DNA of 64,000 nucleotides from Nocardia pneumoniae NBRC 100136 (GTDB lineage Bacteria > Actinomycetota > Actinomycetes > Mycobacteriales > Mycobacteriaceae): the NCBI RefSeq assembly GCF_000308755.1, contig NZ_BAGF01000030.1, positions 62,001 through 126,000 on the forward strand, given 5' to 3'. Numbering within the stretch: the stretch's first letter is position 1; the number at the start of each line of letters is the position of its first letter. The translations under genes were made by a program, and so were the position numbers. Shown one piece after another: positions 34,533-46,267 of this stretch. The notes beneath the pieces were generated by a model, which was given only the letters and a program-made list of their open reading frames with translations, had not been told where the DNA came from and made no database searches.

Positions 34533-34964
34533 ATGTTTCTCGGTACCTACACACCTCGCTTGGACGACAAAGGGCGACTCACGTTGCCTGCGAAGTTTCG
34601 AGACGATCTGGCGGGAGGGTTGATGGTCACGAAGGGTCAGGACCACAGCCTTGCCGTGTACCCGAAGGAAGAGTTCACCGCGCTCGCCCGGCGGGCCGCG
34701 GCCGCGTCTCGAAGCAACCCGCAGGCTCGGGCGTTCGTCCGGGCCCTCGCGGCCGGAACGGACGAGCAGCGTCCGGACGCGCAGGGCCGGATCGTGTTGT
34801 CGGCCGACCACCGTCGCTACGCCAACCTGAAACGGGATTGCGTGGTGATCGGCTCGGTCGACTTCCTGGAGATATGGGACAAGCAGGCGTGGGAGTCCTA
34901 CCTCGCCGAGCACGAGGAGGACTTCTCGCAAGCCAGAGACGAGTCGCTGGGCGGAATCTTCTAG
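34533..34964 (+). CDS. mraZ: Transcriptional regulator MraZ
   Basis: 143 aa AbrB-like DNA-binding protein with two SpoVT-AbrB half domains: [20 protein letters not shown] at the start and [17 protein letters not shown] in the second. It forms ring oligomers and controls the dcw operon through TGGGN-type boxes, which are present in its own promoter. An AGGGAGG site lies about nine bases upstream of the ATG. A 200-bp spacer with an 8-bp inverted repeat (34988-34995 with 35048-35055) separates it from rsmH. Confidence 0.96.
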   Translation: MFLGTYTPRLDDKGRLTLPAKFRDDLAGGLMVTKGQDHSLAVYPKEEFTALARRAAAASRSNPQARAFVRALAAGTDEQRPDAQGRIVLSADHRRYANLKRDCVVIGSVDFLEIWDKQAWESYLAEHEEDFSQARDESLGGIF

Positions 34965-35164
34965 CCGCGGGCGAACGAGTGCCGCGCGGTCTCTGCCCGG
35001 ACGCGGACCCTGACGTACTTCCCCGACGCCAGGTGCCGAGGTTCGGTCAGAGACCACGGGGCATTCGTATCCGTATCGAGAGCACTCGGTATCAGAATTC
35101 ACTGTGTAGCAAGGCGACCCGTGTGCGGTGCGCGACGACGCGAGGCAGACTCCGGGAGGTCGAG

Positions 35165-36139
35165 GTGAACCGTGAACAGCGCGGCCCCCGCCATGTTCCG
35201 GTTCTGCTCGAACGGGCCGACGCGTTGCTCGGCCCGGCTCTGTCCGAGCCCGGCGCGGTCTACGTCGACGCCACGCTCGGCCTCGGTGGTCACGCCGAAC
35301 ACTTCCTGCGCACCTACCCGCACATCCGTCTGGTCGGGCTGGACCGCGACACCACCGCCTTGAAACTGGCCCGCGAACGGCTCGAGCCGTTCGCGGACCG
35401 AATCACGTTGGTGCACACCCGCTATGACGGCATCGCCGACGCGCTGACCGAAGCGGGACTGCCCCGCACCGGATCGGTCTCGGCGATTCTGATGGACTTG
35501 GGCGTCTCGTCGATGCAGTTGGACGAGGCCGAGCGCGGCTTCGCCTATTCCGTCGACGCCCCGCTGGACATGCGGATGGATCCGACCAGCGGGCCCACCG
35601 CCGCCGACGTGCTCAACACCTACAGCCACGGCGAGCTGGCCCGGGTGCTGAAAACCTACGGCGAGGAACGCTTCGCGAGCCGGATCGCCGCGGAGGTGGT
35701 CCGGCGTCGCAAGATCAAGCCGTTCACCACCAGCGCCGAACTGGTGGAACTGCTGTACGCCACGATTCCCGCGGCCACCCGCCGCACCGGCGGGCATCCG
35801 GCCAAGCGCACCTTCCAGGCGCTGCGGGTGGAGGTCAACCGAGAGCTCGATTCGCTGCGGGCCGCGCTGCCCGCGGCGCTCGCCGCGCTGCGTGTCGGCG
35901 GCCGCATCGTCGTGATGTCCTACCAATCGCTGGAGGACAAAGTGGTCAAGCAGGAGCTAGCCGCGCACACCACGTCCAGGACTCCGGTGGGCCTTCCGGT
36001 CGAACTGCCGGGCATGGGACCTGAGTTCCGGCTGCTGACTCGTGGCGCGGAGAAAGCGACCGAACAGGAGATAGCGGAGAACCCGCGTGCGGCGCCGGTG
36101 CGGATGCGCGCCGCGGAGCGGATCCAGGAGGCGCGATGA
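35165..36139 (+). CDS. rsmH: 16S rRNA (cytosine1402-N4)-methyltransferase
   Basis: SAM-dependent enzyme that methylates N4 of C1402 in the ribosomal P site. 324 aa: [16 protein letters not shown] motif [36 protein letters not shown] and the C-terminal [11 protein letters not shown] are all family hallmarks. GTG 35165 is chosen because it opens right before the conserved RHVPVL region and has a GGGAGG site. Standard second gene of the dcw cluster. Confidence 0.96.
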   Translation: MNREQRGPRHVPVLLERADALLGPALSEPGAVYVDATLGLGGHAEHFLRTYPHIRLVGLDRDTTALKLARERLEPFADRITLVHTRYDGIADALTEAGLPRTGSVSAILMDLGVSSMQLDEAERGFAYSVDAPLDMRMDPTSGPTAADVLNTYSHGELARVLKTYGEERFASRIAAEVVRRRKIKPFTTSAELVELLYATIPAATRRTGGHPAKRTFQALRVEVNRELDSLRAALPAALAALRVGGRIVVMSYQSLEDKVVKQELAAHTTSRTPVGLPVELPGMGPEFRLLTRGAEKATEQEIAENPRAAPVRMRAAERIQEAR

Positions 36140-36167
36140 GGAACCATCGCGCGGAGGAGGGGAACCG

Positions 36168-36953
36168 ATGAGCGTGCGGACACGGACCGTCGAAGCGCCG
36201 GGCCGGGTCGCCCGGCGGGTCCACGATGCCGAGCGGGTGAAATCCGGTGCCGCGCAGCGTGCCTATGCGCGGCGGCGGATGCGTGCCGAGAACGGTTCGG
36301 AGAGCGCCTTTCTGCCCGCCGTGCGGCGCTCGGCGATGGCCGCGCGCATCCCCTTCGTCACGGCGCTCATCGCGCTGCTCGGCTGCGGTCTTGCGCTCAC
36401 CTTGCTGCTGACCACCCGCGCCGCCGAAGACAGCTACCAGCTCGGCGACGCACGGGCCACCAACCGGCGGCTGGCCGACGAGCGCGCCGCGCTGCAGCGC
36501 GAAGTGGAAGCCGCCGATTCGGCCCCCGAACTGGCCGCGCGAGCGCGGGAACTCGGCATGATCCCGGCCAAGGACCCGGCCCGCCTGCTCGTCGGCCCGG
36601 ACGGCTCGGTCACGGTCATCGGCAAGCCGAGCCCGGCCCAGGGCACCCCGGCGCCGCCGCTGAACGCGCCTTCCCCGTCGCGCGCGGCCATGGGCGAACG
36701 GGTGGTCCCGGTCACCACCACGCCTGGCGCCCCGGCGCAGGGGCGTCCGAACACCGGGGCGCAGAACAGCGTTCCGGTGAACGCCGCGCCCACACCGGGG
36801 AACCCCGCACCGGCGTCGCCTTCGCCGGTCGACCCGCCGCAGGCAGGTCCGTCCGCCGAACCTGCCGCGCCACCGGCGGGCACACCGCAGGCAGACGCTG
36901 CTCTGCCGCAGGCACCGCAGCAGCAGGGCGTACCCGGCGGAGTGCCGCGGTGA
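36168..36953 (+). CDS. ftsL: Cell division protein FtsL-like, Pro-rich tail
   Basis: 261 aa bitopic membrane protein: about 60 basic cytoplasmic residues, one helix (61-83), a coiled-coil/leucine-rich stretch (ATNRRLADERAALQREVEAA) and a long Pro/Ala-rich extracytoplasmic tail. This is the mycolata FtsL form (Rv2164c position). It is expected to join FtsQ and FtsB and to activate FtsW/FtsI in the divisome. ATG 36168 has GGAGGAGGGG upstream. The stop overlaps the ftsI GTG. Confidence 0.87.
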   Translation: MSVRTRTVEAPGRVARRVHDAERVKSGAAQRAYARRRMRAENGSESAFLPAVRRSAMAARIPFVTALIALLGCGLALTLLLTTRAAEDSYQLGDARATNRRLADERAALQREVEAADSAPELAARARELGMIPAKDPARLLVGPDGSVTVIGKPSPAQGTPAPPLNAPSPSRAAMGERVVPVTTTPGAPAQGRPNTGAQNSVPVNAAPTPGNPAPASPSPVDPPQAGPSAEPAAPPAGTPQADAALPQAPQQQGVPGGVPR

Positions 36954-38848
36954 CGCATCCGAGGCAAGCGCAGCGCCGCCGCCGCGGCCCCTCCGCCCCC
37001 AGGGCCGCGGGTAGGCCCCGCCAGGCCCCGGTGTCCGTCTCGGACGGTCCGCTCCGGCTGCGCCTCGGCGTCGGACGGGTGGTCATGCTGGTCGCGCTCG
37101 CCGTGGTCGCGCTGCAACTGCTGTGGGTGCAGAGCGTCGCGGCGCCGGGACTGTCGGCGCAGGCGGCCAGCCAGCGCACCACGCATCAGCCGGACCCGGC
37201 GATCCGCGGGCCGATCACCGACCGCAACGGCAAGTCGCTGGCGTTTACCATCGCCGCGAAAGCCTTGACCTTCCAACCGGTCCGGGTTCGCCAGGAACTG
37301 GCGGACGCCAAGGCCAAGAACGACAAGGCGCCCGACCCGGACGAACGGCTGCGCGCCATCGCGCGCACCATCCACGAAAAGGTCGGCAAGGACGCGCCTG
37401 CGGAAGCGGACCTGCTGGCGAAGTTGCGCAGCGACGAGCCGTTCGTGTACTTGGCGCGCAATGTCGATCCGCGTATCGCGGGTGAGATCACCGAACGGTT
37501 CTCCCAGGTCGGCTCGGAGCAGCAGAGCATCCGGGTTTATCCCGGCGGCTCGCTGGCGGCGAACGTCGTCGGCGCCACCGGCTGGGACGGCCACGGCCAG
37601 GTCGGGCTGGAATCGTCGCTGGACTCGGTGCTGGCCGGCACCGACGGGTCGCACACCTACGATCGCGGCTCCGACGGCGCGGTCATCCCCGGCAGCTGGC
37701 GGGACGAACAGCCCGCGGTCAACGGGTCGGCCGTCGAGCTGACGCTGGATTCGGACCTGCAGTACTACGTGCAGCAACAGGTCCAGCAGGCGAAGGACGT
37801 CTCCGGAGCGGGCTCCGCCTCGGCGGTCGTCCTGGACGCCAAGACCGGACAGGTCCTGGCGATGGCCAACGACAACACCTTCAACCCGGCGCTGGGACCG
37901 CAGAAGTGGGCCGGGGCCGATCTGAGCAATCCGTCGGTCACGGACGTGTTCGAACCCGGTTCGGTGAACAAGATCGTCACGGCGGCCGCGGCCATCGAGT
38001 ACGGCTTGACCGATCCCGACGAGGTCGTGCAGGTTCCCAGCGCGATCCAGATGGCGGGGGTCACCGTGCACGACGCGTGGTCACACGATGTCGAGCCGTA
38101 CACCACCACGGGGATCTTCGGCCGATCCTCGAACGTGGGCACGCTCCTGCTGGCACAGCGGGTGGGAGAGAACCGCTTCGCCGACATGGCGCACCGGTTC
38201 GGGCTCGGCCAGCGCACGGGGATCGGCCTGCCGGGGGAGAGCGCTGGACTGATGCCGGACCGCGACCAATGGTCCGGCGGCACGTTCGCGAATCTCCCCA
38301 TCGGGCAAGGTCTTTCGATGACGACCTTGCAGATGGCCAGTATGTACCAGGCGATCGCCAATGACGGTGTCCGCATCCCGCCCCGCATCGTCCGCGCCCA
38401 GATCGCGCCGGACGGCACCCGCACCGAGGAGACCCAGCCGGACGGAGTGCGGGTGGTGAGCCCGCAGACCGCGGTCACATTGCGGACGATGTTCCAGGCG
38501 GTCGTGCAGCGCGACCCGCTGAACGCCAACCAGAACGGCACCGGATGGCCCGCGGCCGTCACGGGCTACCAGGTGGCGGGCAAGACCGGTACCGCGCAGA
38601 AGGTGGACCCGAACTGCCGGTGCTATTCCACGTCGTCGTTCTGGATCACGTTCGCGGGCATGGTTCCCGCGGACAATCCGCGCTACGTGATCGGGCTCAT
38701 GCTCGATGCCCCGGTCCGCAGTTCGGACGGCAGCGGCGGCGGATCGGTGGCTCCGCTGTTCCACAACATCGCCTCCTGGGCGTTGCAGCGGGACCGCGTT
38801 CCGCCGTCGCCGCAACCGTCCCGGCGGTTCGTGCTCCAGGCGGGGTGA
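36950..38848 (+). CDS. ftsI: Septal peptidoglycan transpeptidase FtsI (PBP3/PbpB)
   Basis: 632 aa class B penicillin-binding protein. Basic N-terminus, one helix (about 43-60), dimerisation domain, then the transpeptidase: active-site S338-V-N-K, S393-S-N... region SSN, and KTG at 545-547. It crosslinks septal peptidoglycan with FtsW. GTG 36950 overlaps the ftsL stop (GTGA). The motif SSN at 393-395 and the pair of Cys (NCRCY near 558) resemble mycobacterial PbpB. Confidence 0.95.
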   Translation: MTHPRQAQRRRRGPSAPRAAGRPRQAPVSVSDGPLRLRLGVGRVVMLVALAVVALQLLWVQSVAAPGLSAQAASQRTTHQPDPAIRGPITDRNGKSLAFTIAAKALTFQPVRVRQELADAKAKNDKAPDPDERLRAIARTIHEKVGKDAPAEADLLAKLRSDEPFVYLARNVDPRIAGEITERFSQVGSEQQSIRVYPGGSLAANVVGATGWDGHGQVGLESSLDSVLAGTDGSHTYDRGSDGAVIPGSWRDEQPAVNGSAVELTLDSDLQYYVQQQVQQAKDVSGAGSASAVVLDAKTGQVLAMANDNTFNPALGPQKWAGADLSNPSVTDVFEPGSVNKIVTAAAAIEYGLTDPDEVVQVPSAIQMAGVTVHDAWSHDVEPYTTTGIFGRSSNVGTLLLAQRVGENRFADMAHRFGLGQRTGIGLPGESAGLMPDRDQWSGGTFANLPIGQGLSMTTLQMASMYQAIANDGVRIPPRIVRAQIAPDGTRTEETQPDGVRVVSPQTAVTLRTMFQAVVQRDPLNANQNGTGWPAAVTGYQVAGKTGTAQKVDPNCRCYSTSSFWITFAGMVPADNPRYVIGLMLDAPVRSSDGSGGGSVAPLFHNIASWALQRDRVPPSPQPSRRFVLQAG

Positions 38849-39149
38849 TCCGACCGCTCCCTCGGCGTGCGGCCTGCGTGATCGGTAAGAAGGCATCGGC
38901 ACTGTGCACAGGAAACGGCAGGTGGGCGACGTGTGCGCGACGTCGCGGGGGTCGGCGATCGGCCGTGCCCGGCGCGGTCCGGCTCCGCGGCGTTCGACCG
39001 GCGCGTGGCGTGCTCCGGACCGGGCGAGCGAACCCGTAGGGTGCGGTGGGCGAGGTGCCCGGCTTTGCGGTGGGGCGCATGGTCCCGCTGTGACCGGTCG
39101 CCGGTAACCTGACACGTCGATCGATGCCCTCGAAAGGAGCCTGGTTTCT
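38849..39149 (+). other. 301-bp spacer between ftsI and murE
   Basis: No gene found. A TAACCT box (39105-39110) with no good -35 could give a separate murE promoter, and GAAAGGAG just before the murE GTG is its ribosome-binding site. This is the only sizeable break between ftsL and ftsQ, so murE onward may form its own transcription unit. Confidence 0.4.
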
Positions 39150-40733
39150 GTGCAGTCCGGTCAACCGCGCGCATTGCGGCCAGAGCATTCGCCGTCGACG
39201 CCGCTGGCGTCGCTGGCCGCCGCCATCGGTGCGGCGACGAGCCCCGCGACGGCCGCGCGCGGCGTCTCGGTCACCGGCATCGAGCAGCGTTCGGATGCCG
39301 TGCTGCCCGGCGATCTGTTCGCCGCGCTGCCCGGCGCCCGCTCGCACGGCGCGCGTTTCGCGCGGGACGCCGTAGCGCGCGGCGCGGTCGCGGTGCTGAC
39401 CGACGCGGCGGGTGCGGACCTGGCCGGGTCCCTCGAGGTGCCGGTCTTGATCCGGGAGGACCCGAGGGCGGTACTCGGCGAATTGTCCGCGGCGATCTAC
39501 GGCAATCCGTCCGAGCGGCTGCGCATCGTCGGGATCACCGGAACCTCCGGCAAGACGACGACCTCCTATCTGGTCGAGGCGGGACTGGCCGCCGCGGGAC
39601 TGTCCACCGCGCTGATCGGCACCATCGAGACCAGGATCGGCGGCAGGCGGGTGCCGAGCGCGCTCACCACGCCCGAGGCGCCGCAGTTGCACGCGATGTT
39701 CGCGCTCATGGTCGAGCAAGGCGTGGACGCGGTGGTGATGGAGGTCTCCAGCCACGCGCTGGCGCTGGGCCGGGTGGACGGGGTGCGGTTCGCGGTCGGC
39801 GCGTTCACCAATTTGTCCCAGGACCATCTGGATTTCCACGCCGACTTCGAGGACTACTTCGCCGCGAAACGCAAACTGTTCGAGCCGGATTCGCCTGTCG
39901 CGGCGCGCACCGCCGTGATCTGCGTGGACGACGAGTGGGGACGGCGGCTGGCCGCCGGGCTCGTGCGCCCGGTCACCGTGTCGACCGCCCGCTCGGCCGC
40001 GTGGAGCGTCTCCGGCGCGGTCTCGGCGCACGGCGGCGAGCAGGACTTCATCGCTTCCGGTCCGCACGGGGATGTCGCTGTGCGCCTGCGACTTCCCGGC
40101 CACTACAACATCGCCAACGGCTTGCTCGCCGTCGCCGTGTGCGCGGCCGCGGGGGTCGAGCCGTCGGTCGCCGCGCCCGCGCTGGCCACCGTGGACGTGC
40201 CCGGCCGAATGCAGCGGGTGGAACGCGGACAGGACTTCCTGGCGATCGTCGACTACGCGCACAAGCCGGCCGCGCTGGAATCCGTGATCGCCACGCTGCG
40301 TGGGCATCTCGCGGCGGACACCGGGGGACGGCTCGCGGTGGTCGTCGGCGCGGGCGGCGACCGCGACGCGGCCAAGCGGCCGCTGATGGGCGCGGCGGGC
40401 GCACGGGGGGCCGACCTGCTGATCATCACCGACGACAATCCGCGTACCGAGGACCCGGCGGCGATCCGCGCCGCCATGCGCTCGGGCGCGCTCGAGGTGC
40501 CCGAGGCCGAGCGCGGCGAAGTGCGCGAGATCGGTGATCGGGCGGCGGCGATCGAGGCCGCGGTGGACTGGGCGCGCCCCGGTGACGCCGTGCTGATCGC
40601 GGGCAAGGGACATGAGGCAGGGCAGGAGATCCAGGGCGTGAAGCATCCGTTCGACGACCGCGACGTTCTCGCGGCCGCATTGGAAAGACGCAGTCCGCAA
40701 GGAAACCACGCGGAGGACTTGACGGTTTCATGA
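39150..40733 (+). CDS. murE: UDP-MurNAc-L-Ala-D-Glu:meso-diaminopimelate ligase
   Basis: 527 aa ATP-dependent Mur ligase adding meso-DAP to the peptide stem in the cytoplasm. P-loop [11 protein letters not shown] (128-138), the MurE-specific DDNPRTED motif that selects meso-DAP, and the conserved KGHE near the end are all present. GTG 39150 is preceded by GAAAGGAG. The stop overlaps the murF ATG. meso-DAP specificity fits the chemotype IV wall of Nocardia and relatives. Confidence 0.96.
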   Translation: MQSGQPRALRPEHSPSTPLASLAAAIGAATSPATAARGVSVTGIEQRSDAVLPGDLFAALPGARSHGARFARDAVARGAVAVLTDAAGADLAGSLEVPVLIREDPRAVLGELSAAIYGNPSERLRIVGITGTSGKTTTSYLVEAGLAAAGLSTALIGTIETRIGGRRVPSALTTPEAPQLHAMFALMVEQGVDAVVMEVSSHALALGRVDGVRFAVGAFTNLSQDHLDFHADFEDYFAAKRKLFEPDSPVAARTAVICVDDEWGRRLAAGLVRPVTVSTARSAAWSVSGAVSAHGGEQDFIASGPHGDVAVRLRLPGHYNIANGLLAVAVCAAAGVEPSVAAPALATVDVPGRMQRVERGQDFLAIVDYAHKPAALESVIATLRGHLAADTGGRLAVVVGAGGDRDAAKRPLMGAAGARGADLLIITDDNPRTEDPAAIRAAMRSGALEVPEAERGEVREIGDRAAAIEAAVDWARPGDAVLIAGKGHEAGQEIQGVKHPFDDRDVLAAALERRSPQGNHAEDLTVS

Positions 40734-42268
40734 TCGAGATGACACTGCGGGAGATCGCGGACGTCGTGGGCGGTACGCTGCACGACGTCGCAGACCCGGA
40801 GGTGCGAGTGACCGGCGCGGTCGAATTCGATTCGCGCCGAATCGGTTCCGGCGACCTGTTCCTGGCGCTGCCGGGCGAGCGCGCGGACGGGCACGACTAC
40901 GCCGGTGCGGCCGTCGCCGCGGGCGCGGTGGCGGTGCTGGCGGCGCGGCCGGTAGGCGTGCCCGCCATCGTGGTCACGCCCGACCGCGCTGCCCTGCCGT
41001 CGAATTCGGTTGCCTTGAGCCATGATTCGGACGGCTCCGGCGCCGCCGTGCTCACCGCGCTCGCGGCGCTGGCGCGGGCGAGCGTGTCGCGCCTGGTCGA
41101 CGGCGGGCTGACCGTCGTCGGCGTCACCGGCTCGTCCGGCAAGACCTCGACCAAGGATCTGCTGGCCGCCGTGCTCGCTCCGCTGGGCCCGGTGGTGGCG
41201 CCGCCGGGTTCGTTCAACAACGAACTCGGTCACCCGTGGACCGCGCTGCGCGCCGACGCGACCACCCGTTTCCTCGTGCTCGAGCTGTCCGCGCGCGGTC
41301 CGGGGCATATCGCCGCACTGGCCGAGGTCGCGCCACCGAGCATCGGCGTGGTGCTCAACGTCGGCACCGCGCATCTCGGCGAGTTCGGCAGCCGCGAGGC
41401 CATCGCGAAGACCAAAGGCGAGCTGGTCGAGGCGCTGCCGCCGACCGGGCTGGCCGTGCTCAATGCCGACGACCTCCAGGTCGCCGCCATGGCGGCGCGC
41501 ACGTCCGCGCGGGTGGTGACGGTCGGGCAGGCCGGCGCCGCCGACATCCGCGCCACCGACATCCGCCTCGACGATCAGGCCCGCGCCGCGTTCACCGTGC
41601 ACACGCCCGCGGGCAGCGCCCCGGTGCGACTGGCCGTCCACGGCGAGCACCAGGTCGGCAACGCGCTGTCGGCGATCGCGGTCGCGCTGGAATGCGGCGC
41701 GGATCTGGATACCGCGGTGGCGGCGCTGTCCGGCGCGCGCGCGGCTTCGGCCCGCCGGATGGACGTGCGAACCACCGCCGACGGGATCACCGTCGTCAAC
41801 GACTCCTACAACGCCAACCCGGATTCGGTCCGTGCCGCGCTCAAAGCGTTGGTGAGCATGGCCCGGGCGGGCGAGGCGCCGCGGCGCAGCTGGGCGGTGC
41901 TCGGCGAGATGGCCGAGCTCGGCGAGGAATCGGTCATCGAACACGACGCCATCGGCCGCCTCGCGGTGCGGTTGGACGTCAGCCGCGTAGTCGTCGTCGG
42001 AACCGGGCGGCCCGCCCGCGCGCTGCATCAGGGAGCCGTGATGGAAGGGTCGTGGGGCGAGGAATCGGTGCTGGTACCGGACATCGAGGCGGCGATCGCC
42101 CTGCTCGACGAGGAACTCGCGGCGGGTGACGTGGTGCTGGTCAAGGCATCGAAGTCGGTGGGCCTGTGGGAGGTCGCCGAGCATCTGACCGACCCGGGCG
42201 CCGTGGCCGCACGCCGCGGCCTCCCGGCGAACGGCGGGGTGGGACAGGACACGGAGGCAGCAGGATGA
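40730..42268 (+). CDS. murF: UDP-MurNAc-tripeptide:D-Ala-D-Ala ligase
   Basis: 512 aa Mur ligase that adds D-Ala-D-Ala to complete the UDP-MurNAc-pentapeptide. P-loop [12 protein letters not shown] (about 124-135), [10 protein letters not shown] and [10 protein letters not shown] are family motifs. ATG 40730 overlaps the murE stop by four bases and the stop overlaps mraY, so the three are coupled. Length is typical for mycolata. Confidence 0.96.
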   Translation: MIEMTLREIADVVGGTLHDVADPEVRVTGAVEFDSRRIGSGDLFLALPGERADGHDYAGAAVAAGAVAVLAARPVGVPAIVVTPDRAALPSNSVALSHDSDGSGAAVLTALAALARASVSRLVDGGLTVVGVTGSSGKTSTKDLLAAVLAPLGPVVAPPGSFNNELGHPWTALRADATTRFLVLELSARGPGHIAALAEVAPPSIGVVLNVGTAHLGEFGSREAIAKTKGELVEALPPTGLAVLNADDLQVAAMAARTSARVVTVGQAGAADIRATDIRLDDQARAAFTVHTPAGSAPVRLAVHGEHQVGNALSAIAVALECGADLDTAVAALSGARAASARRMDVRTTADGITVVNDSYNANPDSVRAALKALVSMARAGEAPRRSWAVLGEMAELGEESVIEHDAIGRLAVRLDVSRVVVVGTGRPARALHQGAVMEGSWGEESVLVPDIEAAIALLDEELAAGDVVLVKASKSVGLWEVAEHLTDPGAVAARRGLPANGGVGQDTEAAG

Positions 42269-43341
42269 GACAGATTCTCTTCGCCGCGGCGATCGCGCTG
42301 ACGGTCTCGATCCTGCTCACCCCGCTGTTGATCCGTTTGTTCGCCAAGCAGGGTTTCGGACAGGAGATCCGGGTCGACGGCCCCGCCAGTCACCAAGCCA
42401 AGCGCGGCACCCCCACCATGGGCGGCGTCGCGATCCTGGTCGGCATGTGGGCCGGGTACCTGGGCTCGCATCTGATCGGCATCGGCTACAACGCCGATGG
42501 ACCCTCGGCGTCGGCGATGCTGGTGCTCGGGCTGGCCACGGCGCTCGGCGCGGTGGGCTTCATCGACGACTTCATCAAGATCCGCAAGCAACGCAACCTG
42601 GGCCTGACCGCGGCGGGCAAGTACCTCGGCCAGCTGTCGGCGGCCGTGCTCTTCGGCGTGCTCGCGTTGCAGTTCAAGGGCGGCAGCGGGCTCACACCGG
42701 CCAGCAGGCACCTGTCCTACGTGCGCGACATCAGCACGGTGACCATGGGCGTGGTCGTCTTCCTGGTGTTCGTGTGCTTCGTGGTGGTCGCCTGGTCCAA
42801 CGCGGTGAACCTCACCGACGGTTTGGACGGGCTGGCCGCTGGATCGATGAGCCTCGTGCTCGGCGGGTACGTGATCATCACCTTCTGGCAGTACTACCAC
42901 GCCTGCGAGACCAAGCCGGAGACCGGTTGCTACAACGTGCGCGATCCGCTGGATCTGGCTCTGGTCTGCGCCGCGGGCGCCGCGGCCTGCGTCGGGTTCC
43001 TCTGGTGGAACGCGGCCCCGGCCAAGATCTTCATGGGTGACACCGGTTCGCTCGCGCTCGGCGGCCTGCTCGCCGGACTGTCCATCACCACCAGGACCGA
43101 GCTGCTGATGATCGTCATCGGCGCGCTGTTCGTCGCCGAGACGGCGTCGGTGGTGCTGCAGGTCGCGGTCTTCCGCACGACCCGCAACCGGCTGTTCAAG
43201 ATGGCGCCGTTCCACCATCACTTCGAGCTCAGCAAATGGGCCGAGACCACGGTGATCATCAGATTCTGGCTGCTGGCCGCGATGGCCTCCGCCGTCGGGC
43301 TCGGGCTGTTCTACAGCGAATACCTCTCCGCGGTCGGGTGA
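42265..43341 (+). CDS. mraY: Phospho-MurNAc-pentapeptide transferase
   Basis: 358 aa membrane enzyme that moves phospho-MurNAc-pentapeptide to undecaprenyl phosphate to form lipid I. About ten helices; catalytic and Mg-binding motifs [16 protein letters not shown] and the HHHFE segment ([12 protein letters not shown]) are intact. ATG 42265 overlaps the murF stop, and its own stop overlaps the murD GTG. Confidence 0.97.
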   Translation: MRQILFAAAIALTVSILLTPLLIRLFAKQGFGQEIRVDGPASHQAKRGTPTMGGVAILVGMWAGYLGSHLIGIGYNADGPSASAMLVLGLATALGAVGFIDDFIKIRKQRNLGLTAAGKYLGQLSAAVLFGVLALQFKGGSGLTPASRHLSYVRDISTVTMGVVVFLVFVCFVVVAWSNAVNLTDGLDGLAAGSMSLVLGGYVIITFWQYYHACETKPETGCYNVRDPLDLALVCAAGAAACVGFLWWNAAPAKIFMGDTGSLALGGLLAGLSITTRTELLMIVIGALFVAETASVVLQVAVFRTTRNRLFKMAPFHHHFELSKWAETTVIIRFWLLAAMASAVGLGLFYSEYLSAVG

Positions 43342-44831
43342 ACGAGATGGTCGAACATTCTCCGCGGGCCCTGCGTTCACCAGGGCCCATGCTCGAATTC
43401 CTGCGCGGCCGGGACGTCCTGGTCGCGGGCTGGGGCGTGTCCGGGCGCTCGCTGGTCGAGCCGCTGCGCGACATCGGCGCGCGTCCGGTGGTCACCGACG
43501 GCGGCGCGGCCGCGCTGGCCGAGGCCGCCGGGCTCGGCCTGGACGTGGCCACCTGCACGGAGCTGGAGTCCGCGGACTGGAGCCGGTTCGCGCTGGTGAT
43601 CACCAGCCCCGGCTGGCGGCCGGACTCGCCGGTGCTGGCCTCCGCGGTGGCCGAGGGCACCCCGGTGTGGGGTGACGTCGAGTTCGCCTGGTGGGTCGAT
43701 CAGGCCAGGATCTACGGCCCGGTCCGCAAATGGCTGGTCATCACCGGCACCAACGGCAAGACCACGACCACGCAGATGACCCACTCGATCCTGCGCGCCG
43801 CGGGTGTCGCCAGCGTCGCCTGCGGCAACATCGGCCTCCCGATCCTGGACGCGTTGCGGCGCAATCCCGGGCCGCAGGTGCTCGCGGTCGAGCTCTCGTC
43901 GTTCCAGCTGCACTGGGCGCCGTCCGTGCGGCCGGAGGCGGGCGTGGTGCTCAACGTGGCCGAGGATCACCTGGATTGGCACGGCGGCTTGGACGCCTAC
44001 GCCGCGGCGAAGGCGCGCGCGCTGGTCGGCCGGGTCGGCGTGGTCGGCTTGGACGATCCTGTCGCGGCTTCGCTCGCCCGCAAGTCCAAGGCCCGCCGGA
44101 CCGTGGGCTTCCGGGTGGGGGTGCCCGCCGACGGCGAACTCGGCGTGGTCGACGGCAAACTGCTCGACCGGGCGTTCACCAAGGCGGCGATCCTGGCCGA
44201 GGTCGCCGACATCAGCCCGCCCGGCCCCGCAGGCGTGGCCGACGCGCTCGCCGCCTCGGCGCTGACCAGGGCGATCGACGTCGCGCCGCAGTTCGTCCGG
44301 GAGGGGTTGATCGAGCACAAGGTCGGCCCGCACCGCGCCGCGTTCGTGCGCGAGCTGGCCGGGGTGGAGTTCATCGATGACTCCAAGGCCACCAACCCGC
44401 ACGCCGCGCGCTCGTCGATCCTCGCGCATCCGCAGGTGATCTGGGTCGCCGGTGGCCAGCTCAAGGGCGCGCACGTCGAGGACCTGATCGAGGAGGTCGC
44501 CGACCGCTTGGTCGCGGCCGTGCTGATCGGCGCCGACGCGCCGGTGATCGCGACCGCGCTGGCGCGACACGCGCCCGAGGTCCCGGTCGTCGAGCTGGTC
44601 TCGGGAGACGATGCAGGGATGGGTGACGAAGCGTCGCGGCACGCCGCGGCCGACGCGGTGATGGCGCGCGCCGTGCGCGCGGCGGCCGGATTCGCCCGTC
44701 CCGGCGACACCGTGCTGCTGGCTCCCGCCGCCGCGTCGCTGGACATGTTCGCCGATTACACGCACCGGGGCCGCAGCTTCGCCGCGGCGGTGCACGCCCT
44801 GGAAGACGGTGACATCGGACGGCGGCTATGA
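43338..44831 (+). CDS. murD: UDP-MurNAc-L-alanine:D-glutamate ligase
   Basis: 497 aa Mur ligase adding D-Glu to UDP-MurNAc-L-Ala. P-loop [12 protein letters not shown] (about 135-146), [20 protein letters not shown] and [11 protein letters not shown] are clear. The GTG at 43338 overlaps the mraY stop and is preferred for coupling; the ATG at 43347 is also possible and would remove three residues. Confidence 0.95.
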   Translation: MNEMVEHSPRALRSPGPMLEFLRGRDVLVAGWGVSGRSLVEPLRDIGARPVVTDGGAAALAEAAGLGLDVATCTELESADWSRFALVITSPGWRPDSPVLASAVAEGTPVWGDVEFAWWVDQARIYGPVRKWLVITGTNGKTTTTQMTHSILRAAGVASVACGNIGLPILDALRRNPGPQVLAVELSSFQLHWAPSVRPEAGVVLNVAEDHLDWHGGLDAYAAAKARALVGRVGVVGLDDPVAASLARKSKARRTVGFRVGVPADGELGVVDGKLLDRAFTKAAILAEVADISPPGPAGVADALAASALTRAIDVAPQFVREGLIEHKVGPHRAAFVRELAGVEFIDDSKATNPHAARSSILAHPQVIWVAGGQLKGAHVEDLIEEVADRLVAAVLIGADAPVIATALARHAPEVPVVELVSGDDAGMGDEASRHAAADAVMARAVRAAAGFARPGDTVLLAPAAASLDMFADYTHRGRSFAAAVHALEDGDIGRRL

Positions 44832-46267
44832 CGGAAGCGGCGCGGCGCAAGCGCGAGTCGGTCCCTAAATTCTGGGCCTGGCTGGCGCGGCCGCTCGCGT
44901 CGTTCCATCTGGTGGTCACCATCGCCACCCTGCTCACCGTGCTCGGGCTGGTGATGGTGCTGTCGGCCTCCAGCGTCGAGGCGTACGCCGACGGCGGATC
45001 GGCCTACTCGCTGTTCATCCAGCAGGCCATGTTCGCCGTGATCGGTACGGTGCTGTTCTATCTGGCGCTGCGCATTCCCCTGCGCAGGCTGCGGCAGTGG
45101 TCGTTCCCGCTGTTCGCGCTCTCGGTGCTCGCGCTGCTGCTGGTGCTCATTCCCGGCATCGGCTCACAGGTGCAGGGCGCGCGCCGCTGGCTGGTGCTCG
45201 GACCGGTCTCGGTGCAGCCGTCGGAGATCGTGAAGGTGACGCTGGTGGTGTGGGGCGCGCACCTGCTGGCCTCACGCAGAGCCGAGCGTGCGAGCTTGAA
45301 GGACGTCCTGGTTCCGCTGGTGCCCGCGGGTCTGCTGGTGTGCCTGCTCGTCGTGCTGCAACCGAACCTGTCCACCACGATCGCGCTGGGTGTGGTGCTC
45401 GCGGCGCTGCTGTGGTTCGGCGGCCTGCCGGTGCGCCTGTTCGTGACGATCGCGCTGTCCGGTGTGATCGCCGCCGGGGTGCTCGCGCTGTCGGCGGGCT
45501 ATCGCTCCGATCGCATGCGCGCGTTCTTCAACCCCGGCGACGACCCGCAGGGCATCAACTACCAGGCGCGTCAGGCGCTGTACTCGCTGGCCGACGGCGG
45601 CATCTGGGGGCGCGGGCTCGGGCAGAGCCGGGCCAAATGGAGCTACCTGCCCAACTCGCACAACGACTTCATCTTCGCGATCATCGGCGAGGAACTCGGC
45701 TATCTGGGCTGCGCGCTGGTACTCGGCCTGTTCGCGCTGTTCGTCTACACCGGCCTGCGCATCGCGGCCCGCTCGGTGGACCCTTTCCTGCGGCTGCTCA
45801 CCGCCACCGCGACGACCTGGATCACCTCGCAGGCGCTGATCAACATCGGGTACGTCGTCGGCCTGCTCCCGGTGACCGGCCTGCAGCTGCCGCTGGTCTC
45901 CGCGGGTGGATCGTCGCTGGCCATCACGCTGTTCATGTTCGGCATCATCGCGAACGCGGCCAGGCACGAGCCGGAGGCGGTGGCGGCGCTGCACGCCGGA
46001 CAGGACGGTCGCTTCAGTAGGCTGTTGCGGTTGCCCAAACCCGAGGTGTACGCACCGGCACGGGCCGCGGCGCGGCGCGGCCGTGCGCCGAGACCGGCCG
46101 ACCGCGGACCGTCGGCGCTGCCGACGGGCAGGCGCGGGCGGTACGGTAGCGAACCGCCGCGGCGCCGGTCGCCGGAGAGCCGCGGCACCAGTTCGGCGCG
46201 CGCCACCAGGGCATGGGAACCCAGCTATCCGGTCAATCACGCAAGGGAACGAGGAAGATCCAGGTGA
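44828..46267 (+). CDS. ftsW: Septal peptidoglycan glycosyltransferase FtsW
   Basis: 479 aa SEDS-family polymerase with ten helices, which builds septal glycan strands from lipid II together with FtsI. Signature segments: [28 protein letters not shown] and [21 protein letters not shown] cytoplasmic basic tail of about 85 residues (rich in Arg and Pro) extends past the last helix, as in mycobacterial FtsW, where it contacts FtsZ. The ATG overlaps the murD stop by four bases. Confidence 0.95.
   Translation: MTEAARRKRESVPKFWAWLARPLASFHLVVTIATLLTVLGLVMVLSASSVEAYADGGSAYSLFIQQAMFAVIGTVLFYLALRIPLRRLRQWSFPLFALSVLALLLVLIPGIGSQVQGARRWLVLGPVSVQPSEIVKVTLVVWGAHLLASRRAERASLKDVLVPLVPAGLLVCLLVVLQPNLSTTIALGVVLAALLWFGGLPVRLFVTIALSGVIAAGVLALSAGYRSDRMRAFFNPGDDPQGINYQARQALYSLADGGIWGRGLGQSRAKWSYLPNSHNDFIFAIIGEELGYLGCALVLGLFALFVYTGLRIAARSVDPFLRLLTATATTWITSQALINIGYVVGLLPVTGLQLPLVSAGGSSLAITLFMFGIIANAARHEPEAVAALHAGQDGRFSRLLRLPKPEVYAPARAAARRGRAPRPADRGPSALPTGRRGRYGSEPPRRRSPESRGTSSARATRAWEPSYPVNHARERGRSR

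Noticed and set aside
36950-38848. Loss of catalytic motifs in FtsI
   Set aside because: SVNK, SSN and KTG are all present in order, so the enzyme looks intact.
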